Positions 15,324 to 23,712 of a DNA stretch of 64,000 bases are shown one piece after another. The position numbers were made by a program, and so were the translations under genes. Numbering within the stretch: position 1 is the first letter of the stretch; each line of letters starts with the position of its first letter. The DNA comes from Egicoccus halophilus (GTDB taxonomy: Bacteria > Actinomycetota > Nitriliruptoria > Nitriliruptorales > Nitriliruptoraceae). The notes under the pieces were generated by a model, which saw only the letters and a program-made list of their open reading frames with translations, had not been told where the DNA came from and ran no database searches. Where the stretch lies: positions 1,178,001 to 1,242,000 of the forward strand of contig NZ_CP036250.1 of NCBI RefSeq assembly GCF_004300825.1. The letters are read 5' to 3'.

Positions 15324-16325
15324 ATGAGCCTCACCGACCCCGACGCCACCGTGCCGGGCGCCTCCGGGCCCACCGGTGGGCGACGCCCGTGGCCGTCGTC
15401 GCGACTCGGGTTGTTGACGCTCTACGGCGTCAGCGGGAGCCTGTGCCTGTACGGGGCGCTGTTGCCGCCGACACCCGTGACGCCGAGGGCCACCAACGCC
15501 GTCCTGGCCGGCGTGGCCGCACTCGTCGTCACGCTGGTGCTCGCCCGACCCTGGCTGCCGCGTCGACTGGTGCACGGGCTGCTGCTGCTCTACAGCCTCG
15601 GTATCGGGGTGTCGGTCGGCAGCGCCGGGACCGCGGCAGGAGCGGTGGCCTCCGGGATCTCGGCCGTGTGGGTGACCCTGTTCGGTGCCATCTGTCTCGG
15701 ACCACGTGCCACGCGCCTGCACGGCCTGGTGGCGGCCTCGGCCCTGGCGGTCGGTCTGCAACGGTCCGTGGGTGGTGGTGCCGGGTGGTCGGCCTTCGCG
15801 GTGGTGGCCCTCTCGGCGCTGGTGGCCGGAGAACTGCTCGCGCGGGCGCACGGCGAGCTGCGACGCCTGGCCCTGACCGACCCGCTCACCGGTGCCAGCA
15901 ACCGACGCGGGCTGGAGCGCCGCGGGCAACGCCTGCTCGAGCGTGCCCGCGTCGGCGGTGCGCTCGCGGCCGTGGTGGTCGACCTCGACGGGTTCAAGCA
16001 GGTCAACGACCGCCTGGGGCACGCCGAGGGCGACCGGGTGCTCGTCGAGCTGGTCGCCGAGTGGCGTCGCGGCATCCGCGCCGGGGACGTGCTCGCCCGC
16101 ATCGGCGGGGACGAGTTCGTGTTCCTGCTGCCCGACACCGACGCGGAGGCCGCCCGGCAGCTGCTCCAGCGTCTGCGTCGGGCGTCCACCGGTGCCTGGA
16201 GCTTCGGGGTCGCGACCTCGTCGCCGGGCGACGACCTGGCGACCCTGCTGGCCCGCGCCGACGCCGATCTCTACGCCACGCGATCGGGACCGCCGGAGAC
16301 GTCGGGCCCGCACCTGGTGCCCTGA
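15324..16325 (+). CDS. membrane-bound diguanylate cyclase (GGDEF)
   Basis: A 333-residue protein: about six hydrophobic helices (residues ~25-170) form a membrane sensor region, followed by a GGDEF domain (~178-325) that makes c-di-GMP from two GTP. The active-site motif IGGDEF is intact at residues 261-265 (GGDEF), and the product-inhibition I-site RAGD lies exactly five residues upstream, so feedback control is likely. LTDPLTGASNRRGL is the usual domain opening. The ATG at 15324 lies close behind the region divergent from glgE; the 279 bp between the two starts show no gene. Signal sensed is unknown. No dedicated partner gene is next to it, but two more c-di-GMP-type proteins lie at 46,640 and 52,063. 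Confidence 0.92.
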   Translation: MSLTDPDATVPGASGPTGGRRPWPSSRLGLLTLYGVSGSLCLYGALLPPTPVTPRATNAVLAGVAALVVTLVLARPWLPRRLVHGLLLLYSLGIGVSVGSAGTAAGAVASGISAVWVTLFGAICLGPRATRLHGLVAASALAVGLQRSVGGGAGWSAFAVVALSALVAGELLARAHGELRRLALTDPLTGASNRRGLERRGQRLLERARVGGALAAVVVDLDGFKQVNDRLGHAEGDRVLVELVAEWRRGIRAGDVLARIGGDEFVFLLPDTDAEAARQLLQRLRRASTGAWSFGVATSSPGDDLATLLARADADLYATRSGPPETSGPHLVP

Positions 16326-16419
16326 AGCGGCCCGGCTCGGGGATGCCGGCAGCCGGTGACCCGTCCTCGACGGAGCACGGGTCGCACCCACCTGCTCGAC
16401 TGTCGAGCGTCGAGCATCC

Positions 16420-16438
16420 GCGGCGGATCGTCCGCCGC
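16420..16438 (+). promoter_or_regulatory. tight hairpin directly before the protease ribosome-binding site
   Basis: GCGGCGGA-TCG-TCCGCCGC: perfect 8-bp arms with a 3-nt loop, ending 4 nt before CAGGAGGA (16443-16450), the ribosome site of the protease gene. Just upstream, GCTCGAC and GTCGAGC elements (16394-16415) form a further dyad. Either could be an operator or an mRNA structure that tunes translation. Confidence 0.5.
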
Positions 16439-16455
16439 ACGGCAGGAGGACGGGT

Positions 16456-17439
16456 GTGCCGGATCGAGCGCAGGTACGGGCCGAGGCCCGCCACTACAAG
16501 ACCGAGCTCCTCGGGCAGATGTTCGGACCGGGAGCGGACGCCCCGGCCGTGGCCGCGGCGGCGGGTGCCCCCCTGCGGCTCCCGCGGGCCGGCAACGTGG
16601 TCGGGGTCGGGTACGGGGCCAAGGTCGTCGGCAGCGCCATCGCCGAGGACCTGGCGGTCCGGGTCTACGTCCGGGCCAAGCGGCCCGTGCGCGAGCTCAC
16701 GCGGGCCGAGCAGGTGCCCACCGAGGTGGACGGTCGGCCGACCGACGTGGTGGTGGTGGGTGACCTGCGCGCGCTGCGCGATCCGGTCGACTGCGGTGTG
16801 AGCATCGGGCACGTCGACGTGACCGCCGGCACGCTCGGCTGCCTCGTGACGTTGGCCGACGCGCCGGGCGAGCGGTTCGTGCTGTCGAACAACCACGTGC
16901 TGGCCGACAGCGACCGGGCGACACCCGGCGACGCGATCGTGCAGCCCGCGTCGATGGACGGCGGCGACCCGGACGACCCGATCGGCGTGCTGCACGCCGC
17001 GGTGCCGCTGCGCCGCGACGAGGGCAACCTCGTGGACGCGGCGGTGGCCCGCCTGTTCGACCCCGCCTCGGTCCGTCCACGCATCGCGCACATCGGGGCG
17101 CCGGTCCCCCCGGTGGCGGAGGCCGCGCTCTACCAGTCGGTGCGCAAGCACGGCCGCACGACCGAGCACACCGTCGGTGTGGTCGTGGACGTCGCCGCCG
17201 ACATCGAGGTGCGCTTCGACACCCGGACCCTGTCGTTCCTGGACCAGCTCGCGGTGGTCGGCATCGGCGGTGACGACTTCAGCGACGGCGGGGACTCCGG
17301 ATCGTTGATCGTCGACGCCGTCACGCGGCAACCGGTGGCGCTGCTGTTCGCCGGCGGCGGCGGGGTCACCTTCGGCAACGCCATCGGTGAGGTGCTCGCG
17401 GCCCTCGACGCGCAGGTGGTCGGCGAGGCAGCCACCTGA
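16456..17439 (+). CDS. trypsin-like serine peptidase of the bacterial NAL1-like kind
   Basis: A 327-residue protein without a signal peptide, so probably cytoplasmic. Residues ~45-115 form a small N-terminal domain (NVVGVGYGAK ... LAVRVYVRAKRP ... VDGRPTDVVVVGDLRAL) seen in bacterial relatives of the plant protease NAL1. The trypsin fold follows with a complete triad: His147 in LSNNHVLAD, Asp194 in LVDAAVARL and Ser281 in GGDSGSLIV. The GTG at 16456 has a strong CAGGAGGA ahead. Downstream, 97 bp away, is a small protein that repeats the N-terminal domain alone. Substrate and role are unknown; the free domain suggests a regulator or binding partner. Confidence 0.82.
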   Translation: MPDRAQVRAEARHYKTELLGQMFGPGADAPAVAAAAGAPLRLPRAGNVVGVGYGAKVVGSAIAEDLAVRVYVRAKRPVRELTRAEQVPTEVDGRPTDVVVVGDLRALRDPVDCGVSIGHVDVTAGTLGCLVTLADAPGERFVLSNNHVLADSDRATPGDAIVQPASMDGGDPDDPIGVLHAAVPLRRDEGNLVDAAVARLFDPASVRPRIAHIGAPVPPVAEAALYQSVRKHGRTTEHTVGVVVDVAADIEVRFDTRTLSFLDQLAVVGIGGDDFSDGGDSGSLIVDAVTRQPVALLFAGGGGVTFGNAIGEVLAALDAQVVGEAAT

Positions 17440-17450
17440 GGAGGCCGCGC

Positions 17451-17476
17451 GGTGCCGGCGTCGCACCGCCGGCACC
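17451..17476 (+). terminator. hairpin after the protease gene
   Basis: GGTGCCGGCG-TCGCAC-CGCCGGCACC: perfect 10-bp arms and a 6-nt loop, 11 bp after the protease stop codon. It precedes a -10-like TAGGCT (17487-17492) that probably serves the next gene. Confidence 0.7.
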
Positions 17477-17486
17477 GACGGCGCCG

Positions 17487-17492
17487 TAGGCT
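17487..17492 (+). promoter_or_regulatory. -10-like TAGGCT ahead of the small NAL1-domain gene
   Basis: TAGGCT lies 44 bp before the GTG start at 17536 and directly behind the terminator hairpin of the protease gene. The same hexamer recurs ahead of several other genes here (36523, 37943, 56794). Confidence 0.5.
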
Positions 17493-17535
17493 TGGTGCAG
17501 CCGACGTGTGCCGTCGTCGAGGAGGTCCCGCGTCC

Positions 17536-17781
17536 GTGTCGCCGATGTCTGCCTCCGAGCCGTCCTCCGAGGCACGCCGACTGCTGGCCGCGAAGCGCAC
17601 GGCCCGTGAGGTGCTGGGTGCTCGTCCCGGTGTGCGGGGCATCGGCATCGGTGACCACTGCCTGCGCGTGTACGTCGTCGACGCCGCCACGGGCCGGCAA
17701 CTGCCGGGCGAGGTCGACGGTGTCCCGCTCGAGTGTGTCGAGGTCGGCGACCTGCGCGCGCAGCACCGCGGCGGGGCGTGA
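17536..17781 (+). CDS. small protein: free-standing copy of the protease N-terminal domain
   Basis: An 81-residue protein of unknown function. Its second half (GIGIGD, LRVYVV, EVDGVPLECVEVGDLRAQ) parallels the N-terminal domain of the serine protease 97 bp upstream (GVGYGA, VRVYVR, EVDGRPTDVVVVGDLRAL) in order and spacing, apart from shorter loops, and both start with a charged helix rich in Arg/Ala/Leu. The GTG at 17536 has GGAGG 10 nt ahead; the in-frame ATG at 17545 is too far from it. The stop overlaps the start of the exporter gene (GTGA), so these two are translationally coupled. No catalytic residues are present. It may bind or inhibit the protease, or be a remnant of a tandem duplication; both are inference. 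Confidence 0.7.
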   Translation: MSPMSASEPSSEARRLLAAKRTAREVLGARPGVRGIGIGDHCLRVYVVDAATGRQLPGEVDGVPLECVEVGDLRAQHRGGA

Positions 17782-19022
17782 GCGGCGACACCTCGCCTCG
17801 GCGCGTCCGGCGGCTGCCGCCGGCGATCGTGCGCGCGTCCGCCCGCCTGCGGGCCGCGGGGCGCACCATCCTGCAGACGGCATCGGCGGTCGGTCTCGCC
17901 TGGCTGGTGGCCACCGAGGTGTTCGGCTACGAGCTGCCGTTCTTCGCGCCGGTCGCGGCCGTCATCACGCTGGGGGCCGCGTCCGGAGCACCTGCCCGCC
18001 GCGCCGTCGACCTCGCTGGCGGCGTGGCGCTGGGCATCCTGGTCGGTGACCTGCTCGTCCTGGCGATCGGCACCGGGGTCGTCCAGATCGTGACCGTCGT
18101 GGTGCTCGCCATGCTCGCAGCGACGCTGGTCGGCGGCACGGTGCTGGTGGTCAACCAGGCCGCCATCTCGGCCATCCTGGTCGCGACCCTGCTGCCGCCG
18201 ACGGCGTCACTGGTGCCGCACCGGGTGTTCCACGCCGTGATCGGCGGGGCGATCGGCGTGCTCGTCGGCCAGGTGCTGCTGCGAGGGGCACCGGTCCCGC
18301 AGGTCGCGCGTGCCGCCCAACCGGTGTTCGACGGGCTGGCCGCGACGCTGGGTGAGACGGCCGACGCGTTGCGGGCCGGGGACGTGGAGGTGGCGCGCCG
18401 GGCGCTGTTGCACGCGCGTGACCTCGATCCACAGCTGCAGGGGCTGCACCGGGCACTGGCCGACGCGCAGGACCTCGCGCAGCTCACCTACGGGCGGCGG
18501 GCGATCCTCGAGCAGTTGCGGGCGCATGCCGGGGCGTTGTGGCAGCTCGACCTCGCCGTGCGCAACACCCGGGTGCTGGCCCGGGCCAGCATCGCGCTGC
18601 TCTCGTCGTCGCCGCCGCCCGACGCGCCTGCCGGTGCCCGGGCGGCCGTCGCCGAAGCCGTCGAGGACCTCGCCGTCGGCGTGCGCTCGTTGGGTGACCA
18701 ACTGACGGCCGACGGGCCGCCGGCGGCGGTGCGACGGGTGGCCCTGCACGCCGCGACCCACGCGGGGGCGCTGTTCCCCGACCGGTGGTCGCTGTCGCTC
18801 GCCCGGGTGGTCGGGCAGGTCCGGGCCACGTCCGTGGACCTGCTACGGGGTTCCGGGCTGGACCTGTGGGAGGCGCAGCAGCTGCTCGAGCAGCAGGACG
18901 CGGCCGAGCGTGCGGCGGAGGAGCCACCCGATGGTGACGCGCCGGTACCCGGGCACGGAGCCGACGGCGTGCCCGAGGCGGGTCGTGCGGGCGGTGGCCC
19001 GGAGGACGCGGGACGGGCCTGA
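17778..19022 (+). CDS. FUSC / aromatic-acid-exporter-like membrane protein
   Basis: A 414-residue protein with a hydrophobic N-terminal half (five to six helices, residues ~30-190, including ELPFFAPVAAVITLG and NQAAISAILVATLLPP) and a helical cytoplasmic tail rich in Ala, Leu and Arg. This is the architecture of the FUSC/ArAE family, which exports organic acids. The very C-terminus is a charged, disordered Gly/Pro/Asp tail. The GTG start overlaps the stop of the small upstream gene (GTGA, 17778-17781), so they form one unit. Substrate unknown. Confidence 0.75.
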   Translation: MSGDTSPRRVRRLPPAIVRASARLRAAGRTILQTASAVGLAWLVATEVFGYELPFFAPVAAVITLGAASGAPARRAVDLAGGVALGILVGDLLVLAIGTGVVQIVTVVVLAMLAATLVGGTVLVVNQAAISAILVATLLPPTASLVPHRVFHAVIGGAIGVLVGQVLLRGAPVPQVARAAQPVFDGLAATLGETADALRAGDVEVARRALLHARDLDPQLQGLHRALADAQDLAQLTYGRRAILEQLRAHAGALWQLDLAVRNTRVLARASIALLSSSPPPDAPAGARAAVAEAVEDLAVGVRSLGDQLTADGPPAAVRRVALHAATHAGALFPDRWSLSLARVVGQVRATSVDLLRGSGLDLWEAQQLLEQQDAAERAAEEPPDGDAPVPGHGADGVPEAGRAGGGPEDAGRA

Positions 19023-19135
19023 CCGACGACGGCGCGGACCCCGTTCGCTCGCGCCCGCGGTCACCGGTCTCCCGCCGTCGGACCGTGGCCGGGACGCGCG
19101 GGGTCCCGGCCGGCGGGCCATGGTGGGGGTCACCG

Positions 19136-19696
19136 ATGACGAGGCCAACGATGTCCGGCGACCAGACCCTGCGACGAGCCCTCCACGACGTCAGCCAGGC
19201 CGCCTGGTTCGGCGGCGCGCTGGCCGAGACGGTGGTGATGGAAGCAGCACGCCGCCGATCGGTGGCCGGATCGTCGGAGGTCGCCGAACGGCTCGCCGTG
19301 CCGTGGGAGTTCGGCCGTCTGGCGACCGTTCCCGTGTTCGCCGCCGCCGGGATCGGGTTGACGATCGGCAACCGCAGCCGTCTGGTCGCCCAACAGGGAG
19401 CCGCTCGGACCTCGGTGTTGCGCACCGCCCTGATCGGGACGGCCGTGGCCCTGGAGCTCACGCGGGCCGAGCTGGCCCGCCGCGTCCGTGCCCGCACGCC
19501 CGGACCGGGTGACGCCGACGTCGCGCCGGCCGCGGACCCGGGCGACCTGCCGCGGCTGCGGACCGCCCTGCGTTGCACCCGCTGGGCCACCGTGGTGGTC
19601 ACCGGCGCCGTGGTGGTCACCGGTGCCCGGCAGAGCGAACAGCAGCGCCCCCGTGAACTGCTCCGCGGCCTGCGCGCCCGCCTGCCGGGTACCTGA
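19136..19696 (+). CDS. actinobacterial membrane protein of unknown function
   Basis: About 186 residues. It begins with TLRRALHDVSQAAWFGGALAET, a pattern I know from small conserved actinobacterial membrane proteins without assigned function. Three hydrophobic stretches (ATVPVFAAAGIGLTIG, TALIGTAVALELT, WATVVVTGAVVVTGA) are separated by basic loops. Two ATG codons compete: 19136 and 19151 (GAGG 6 nt ahead of the second); the second would shorten it by five residues. It sits 113 bp after the exporter gene on the same strand. The following 159 bp up to the SLH gene show nothing recognisable. Confidence 0.6.
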   Translation: MTRPTMSGDQTLRRALHDVSQAAWFGGALAETVVMEAARRRSVAGSSEVAERLAVPWEFGRLATVPVFAAAGIGLTIGNRSRLVAQQGAARTSVLRTALIGTAVALELTRAELARRVRARTPGPGDADVAPAADPGDLPRLRTALRCTRWATVVVTGAVVVTGARQSEQQRPRELLRGLRARLPGT

Positions 19697-19855
19697 CGCG
19701 GGTCGGCGGCCGCCCCCGGGCCGCCCTGCGGCACGACGACGGATCGTGGCCGATCGAGCGACGTGCCCGAGCGCCTGCGCGCTTTTCGACGGAGCCCTCA
19801 AGATCGGCCGGAACACGTCGATGGCTGACCTACGGCCGCTCACTGGAACCTCCGT

Positions 19856-20614
19856 ATGTTGCGTCGATTCGTGCCCCTCGCGACGGCAGTGGTCCTCGGA
19901 ACCGCGCCGTGGTCCCCGGCACCGGTCGCCGCGTCCGAACTCCCGGCGACGGGCGTGGCGACGCCGGCGTCCGCGCCGGCCGACCCGGTGCCCGTTCCGG
20001 TGCAGGCGTCCGGTGCGGGACCGCGGGTCTGCGCCGACGTCGTCGCTCGCCGCTTCGCGGACGTCCGAGGTGGCACGCACGCGGCGAACATCGCCTGCCT
20101 CGGCGGGCTCGGGATCGCCCAGGGCGGCGCCGACGGCAACTTCCACCCGGGCGGCAACGTCCGACGTGACCAGATGGCGTCGTTCCTGGCTCGCACGTTG
20201 GAGGCGTCCGGTGCACCGCTGCCCGAGCAGCCGCGCAGCGTCTGGTCCGACGTCACGAGTGGCCCGCACGCCCGCCCGGTGGACCAGCTCACGGCGCTCG
20301 GGGTCATCCAGGGCAACAGCCGCGGGGTGTTCGACCCGGCCGGTCGGGTGACACGGGCGCAGATGGCGACCATGCTGGTCCGGGCCGCCGAGGTCGCCAA
20401 CGGCGAGCGGTTCGCGACCGCGTCGGCGAGCGGTTTCACGGACACCCGCGGCAGCGTGCACGCCGGCAGCATCGACCTGGCGCACGGCCTCGGGATCGCC
20501 TCGGGCGTCACCGCGACGAGGTTCGCGCCCGCCGACGCCGTCCGTCGCGACCAGATGGCGACCTTCCTCGTCCGCACGCTCGAGGTCGTGCAGGCCCCCT
20601 GTCCGGCGATCTGA
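19856..20614 (+). CDS. secreted protein with three S-layer homology (SLH) repeats
   Basis: A 252-residue exported protein: a signal peptide (MLRRFVPLATAVVLGTAPW, cleavage near AASE), a Pro/Ala linker and three SLH repeats at about residues 65-125, 130-185 and 190-248. Each repeat has the family pattern of FADV/SDV, a helix, GLGIA or LGVIQG, and RDQMASFLAR, RAQMATMLV or RDQMATFLV. SLH domains anchor proteins to pyruvylated cell-wall polymers; here nothing else follows, so it may be a small S-layer or cell-wall-associated protein. The reading frame starts at ATG 19856 without a strong ribosome site. A second SLH protein with a protease domain is encoded at 30,926. Confidence 0.9.
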   Translation: MLRRFVPLATAVVLGTAPWSPAPVAASELPATGVATPASAPADPVPVPVQASGAGPRVCADVVARRFADVRGGTHAANIACLGGLGIAQGGADGNFHPGGNVRRDQMASFLARTLEASGAPLPEQPRSVWSDVTSGPHARPVDQLTALGVIQGNSRGVFDPAGRVTRAQMATMLVRAAEVANGERFATASASGFTDTRGSVHAGSIDLAHGLGIASGVTATRFAPADAVRRDQMATFLVRTLEVVQAPCPAI

Positions 20615-20627
20615 GGGTCGTCCCGCG

Positions 20628-22772
20628 TCAGTTCGTCGGTTGGGGTGACTCGCCGTCGGGGTCGAGCAGGCTCTGGACGTGCTCGGGGGAACCGATGATG
20701 GTCAGGCGGTCCCCCTCGCGCAGCAGCGTGTCGCCGTCCGGGACGATGGTGTGCTCGCCCCGCCAGACCATGGCCACGAGCGTGTCACCCGGGAAGGAGA
20801 GCTCCCGCAGCCGGCGGTCGACCATCCGTGCCGTCGGTCCGGTGTCCCCGACGACGAGCGACGCGAAGCGTTCGCGGCGCATCAGGGTCTCGAGCAGTGC
20901 CTGGTCGCTCTCGGCCCGCCGCCAGGCGCGCACGAAGCCGGACGCCTCGACCGTCGACACCAGCTGTGCCATCACCCGCAGCCGCTGGGTCGCCGCGGCC
21001 TCCGGCGTGACCAGGAACAGCAGCGCCGTGACCAGGCCCCGCTGCTCGGGCTGCTCGGTGTCGCTGCCGGCGCCGGGGAACCGTCCCGCGTTGCGGATGC
21101 GGACCCCCTGCGGGGCGCGGATGAGGACGAGCTCGCTGTGCTCGAGGTCGGGCAGCCGGACGTCGAACACGGCCGCCGGTGCCCGCTCCGGGAGGATCCC
21201 GTTCTGCGTGCCGGTGCGGATGCGCTCCGCGAGGCCGTTGTCGGGCGCGACCCCGCTCAGGATCCGTCGGACGTCCTCCTCGACGGCCGACAGCTCGGCC
21301 CGGTTGTCGATGGTGATCACGTGGGCCCGGGCGACGAGCTCGTCGAACGAATCGATCTCGCTCGGTCCGCGCTCCTGCAGGATCCCCCACAGCTCCTCGT
21401 CGACGCCGGCGTCGTGCACCTCGCCGAGGCGGCGGAACAGCCCGTAGATGGCGCCGCGGCGGGCCACGCGCGGACGCACGTAGTAGCGGAACCACAGGGC
21501 GCTGACGAGGATGATGCCGACCACGAAGCCGACGTAGAAGACGCCGAGCGTGAAGATCAGCCCGAACGTGGCCACGAACCCCAGGATCTGCATCCACGGG
21601 TACAGCGGCGAGCGGTAGCCGGGGGCGTAGGACTCGAGTCGGCTCTCGCGCATCAGGATCACCGACAGGTTGATCAGCGCGAACAGCAGCAGCAGGAAGG
21701 CACTGCCGAGGCTGGCCAGCCGCTCGACGTCGAGGAACACGATCGCCGCGATCATCAGCGCACAGGTCGTCACGACGCTCAACGTCGGGGTCCCGAACCT
21801 CCCGAGGCGGTCGAACCCCGACCACAGCAGCCGGTCACGCGCCATGGCGAGCGGGTAGCGCGAGGCGGTCAGGATCCCGGCGTTGCCGGTCGAGGCGAAC
21901 GCCGTCACGGCGGCGAGCACCACCAGGCCGAGCGCCACGGCGGGTGGCATCCAGGCGAACACCTCGGTCCCGGCCGTCGCGACCGGGGTCAGGTCGTCAC
22001 GCAGTTCCTCGGCGGGCGTGAACCCGACGAGGATGGCGACGCCGGCGGTGTAGATCGTGCCCACCGTCACCAGCGCGAGGATCATGCCCAGCGGCAGATT
22101 GCGGTCGAGATCCCGGATCTCCTCGGCGGCGGAGGACACCTTCGTCAGCCCGGCGTAGGAGATGAACACCAGCCCGATGGTGGAGACGAACCCGTCGAAG
22201 CCGAACGGGGCGAAGGGTCGGAAGCGCTCGATGGCGACCTCGTCGCCCACGACGCCCCAGATGCCGTGGACGATGAAGAAGACCATGACCGCGACGAGCA
22301 CGGCGACCAACCACACCTGCAGGCGCGCGGTCTCCTTGGCACCCAGCACGTTGAGCACCCCGAAGGCCACCGTGAGGGCGACGGCGACCGGCACGATCGG
22401 GACGTCGATGAAGATCGTCAGGTAGGCCCCCATGCCGACCAGGGCGAACGCGCTCTTGGCGATGAGGACGGCCCAGGCGCCCAGGCCGCCGACGGTCCCG
22501 GCCAGCGGACCCATGCTGCGGTGGATGAAGAAGTAGGTGCCGGCCGCCCGTGGCATCGCGCTGGACAGCTCGGCGATGGAGTACATCGCCGGCACCATCA
22601 GCAGGCTCGAGACGAAGTATGCGAGCACCACCGACGGGCCGGCGTTGGCGGCGGCGATGCCGGGCAGCAGGAAGAATCCCGAGGCGAACATCGCACCGGT
22701 GCAGATCGCGTAGACGTCGAGCAGACCGAGTTGCTTCTCGAGGCGGTCCGACCCCTCGGCGTTCGCGGGCAT
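20628..22772 (-). CDS. APC-superfamily amino acid permease with C-terminal PTS-EIIA-like and RCK_C domains
   Basis: A 714-residue inner-membrane transporter. Residues 1-~470 hold twelve hydrophobic helices beginning with GLLDVYAICTGAMFASGFFLLPG, the substrate-loop signature of APC permeases. A cytoplasmic segment (~490-640) resembles a PTS EIIA type 2 domain (LVTALLFLVTPEAAATQRLRVMAQL), and the end (~650-710) is a TrkA-C/RCK_C domain (DTLLREGDRLTIIG). Such tails are thought to regulate transport in response to nucleotide or ion ligands. The ATG at 22772 has AAGGAG close ahead; a -10-like TAGCGT lies at 22809-22804 on this strand. It is convergent with the SLH gene, with only 13 bp between the stops. 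Substrate not deducible. Confidence 0.88.
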   Translation of the reverse strand: MPANAEGSDRLEKQLGLLDVYAICTGAMFASGFFLLPGIAAANAGPSVVLAYFVSSLLMVPAMYSIAELSSAMPRAAGTYFFIHRSMGPLAGTVGGLGAWAVLIAKSAFALVGMGAYLTIFIDVPIVPVAVALTVAFGVLNVLGAKETARLQVWLVAVLVAVMVFFIVHGIWGVVGDEVAIERFRPFAPFGFDGFVSTIGLVFISYAGLTKVSSAAEEIRDLDRNLPLGMILALVTVGTIYTAGVAILVGFTPAEELRDDLTPVATAGTEVFAWMPPAVALGLVVLAAVTAFASTGNAGILTASRYPLAMARDRLLWSGFDRLGRFGTPTLSVVTTCALMIAAIVFLDVERLASLGSAFLLLLFALINLSVILMRESRLESYAPGYRSPLYPWMQILGFVATFGLIFTLGVFYVGFVVGIILVSALWFRYYVRPRVARRGAIYGLFRRLGEVHDAGVDEELWGILQERGPSEIDSFDELVARAHVITIDNRAELSAVEEDVRRILSGVAPDNGLAERIRTGTQNGILPERAPAAVFDVRLPDLEHSELVLIRAPQGVRIRNAGRFPGAGSDTEQPEQRGLVTALLFLVTPEAAATQRLRVMAQLVSTVEASGFVRAWRRAESDQALLETLMRRERFASLVVGDTGPTARMVDRRLRELSFPGDTLVAMVWRGEHTIVPDGDTLLREGDRLTIIGSPEHVQSLLDPDGESPQPTN

Positions 22773-22869
22773 GGGGCTCCTTGGTGCGGCCGTGGTCGGC
22801 GTAACGCTAGAGCCTCCGGCGCGGCGGTGGACCGACCAGTGGGCGAGGTGGCCGCTCGGGTGGTCGCGC

Positions 22870-23562
22870 TCACGCCGCGGCGAGCTCGCGTGCGCGGACG
22901 AACACCGCGTCGAGCATGTCCTCGGTCAGCCGGCCCGTGAACGTGTTCTGCTGCGAGACGTGATAGCTGCCGAGCAGGATCCGCCCGTCGGGGAGCGCGG
23001 CCTCGGCACCGTGCCCGAAGCGCGGTTTGCGTCCTTCCCAGCCCCGGTGGCCGAGCACCACGTCCCAGGCGAAGCCGCCGAGCGCGATCACCACCCGCCA
23101 GGGGAGCAACGCGAACTCGGCCGCGAGGTAGGGCCGGCACCGGTCGCGTTCGGCCGGGGTGGGCTTGTTGGCCGGCGGCGCACATCGCACCGGTGCCGTC
23201 ACCCACGCGCCGGTCAGGTGCAGGCCGTCGTCGCGGGACACCGAGGTGGCCTGGTTGGCGAACCCGGTCCGGTGCAGCGAGGCGTACAGCCAGTCGCCGG
23301 AACGGTCACCGGTGAAGATCCGTCCGGTGCGGTTGGCGCCGTGCGCAGCCGGTGCGAGCCCGACCACCAGCACCCGAGCGGCCGGATCACCGAAGCCCGG
23401 GACCGGACGGCCCCAGTAGTCCTGGTCGGCGAACGCCCGGCGCTTGTCGCGGGCGACCTGCTCGCGCCAGGCCACCAGCCGCGGACAGGCGCGACAGTCG
23501 ACGACCGCCCGCTCGAGGCGGGACAGGTCCGGCAGGTCCGCGGGGGGAGGAACGGCGCGCAT
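22870..23562 (-). CDS. udgB: family 5 uracil-DNA glycosylase (UdgB type)
   Basis: A 230-residue DNA repair enzyme that removes uracil, and in this family also hypoxanthine and other deaminated bases, from DNA. Motif A is [19 protein letters not shown], which lacks the catalytic Asp of families 1 and 4 as expected for family 5; motif B is [12 protein letters not shown]. Cys23 and Cys26 (DCRACPR) with two later cysteines (APVRCAPP and RDRCRPY) make the 4Fe-4S cluster. High-GC genomes suffer cytosine deamination, so the role fits. It is downstream of nothing on its strand and separated from the permease by 97 bp. Confidence 0.93.
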   Translation of the reverse strand: MRAVPPPADLPDLSRLERAVVDCRACPRLVAWREQVARDKRRAFADQDYWGRPVPGFGDPAARVLVVGLAPAAHGANRTGRIFTGDRSGDWLYASLHRTGFANQATSVSRDDGLHLTGAWVTAPVRCAPPANKPTPAERDRCRPYLAAEFALLPWRVVIALGGFAWDVVLGHRGWEGRKPRFGHGAEAALPDGRILLGSYHVSQQNTFTGRLTEDMLDAVFVRARELAAA

Positions 23563-23677
23563 GACGGCGGCAGGCTACGGGCCGACGGGTCGGCGCGCCG
23601 ACCGGAGCATCCCCCGCGCCGTCACCTCGGGCGCGGGTGTCTCGACGCGAGCGTGGACGTGGGCGGTCCCCACGTCG

Positions 23678-23683
23678 TAGGTT
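23678..23683 (+). promoter_or_regulatory. -10-like TAGGTT ahead of the cyclase/ThDP/selD operon
   Basis: TAGGTT ends 29 bp ahead of the ATG at 23713 in the divergent gap to the glycosylase gene. It fits the TAGgcT-like -10 hexamers that recur ahead of other genes in the window. Confidence 0.45.
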
Positions 23684-23712
23684 CCCGCCGAACCGAGGAA
23701 GCGAGCCGAAGC

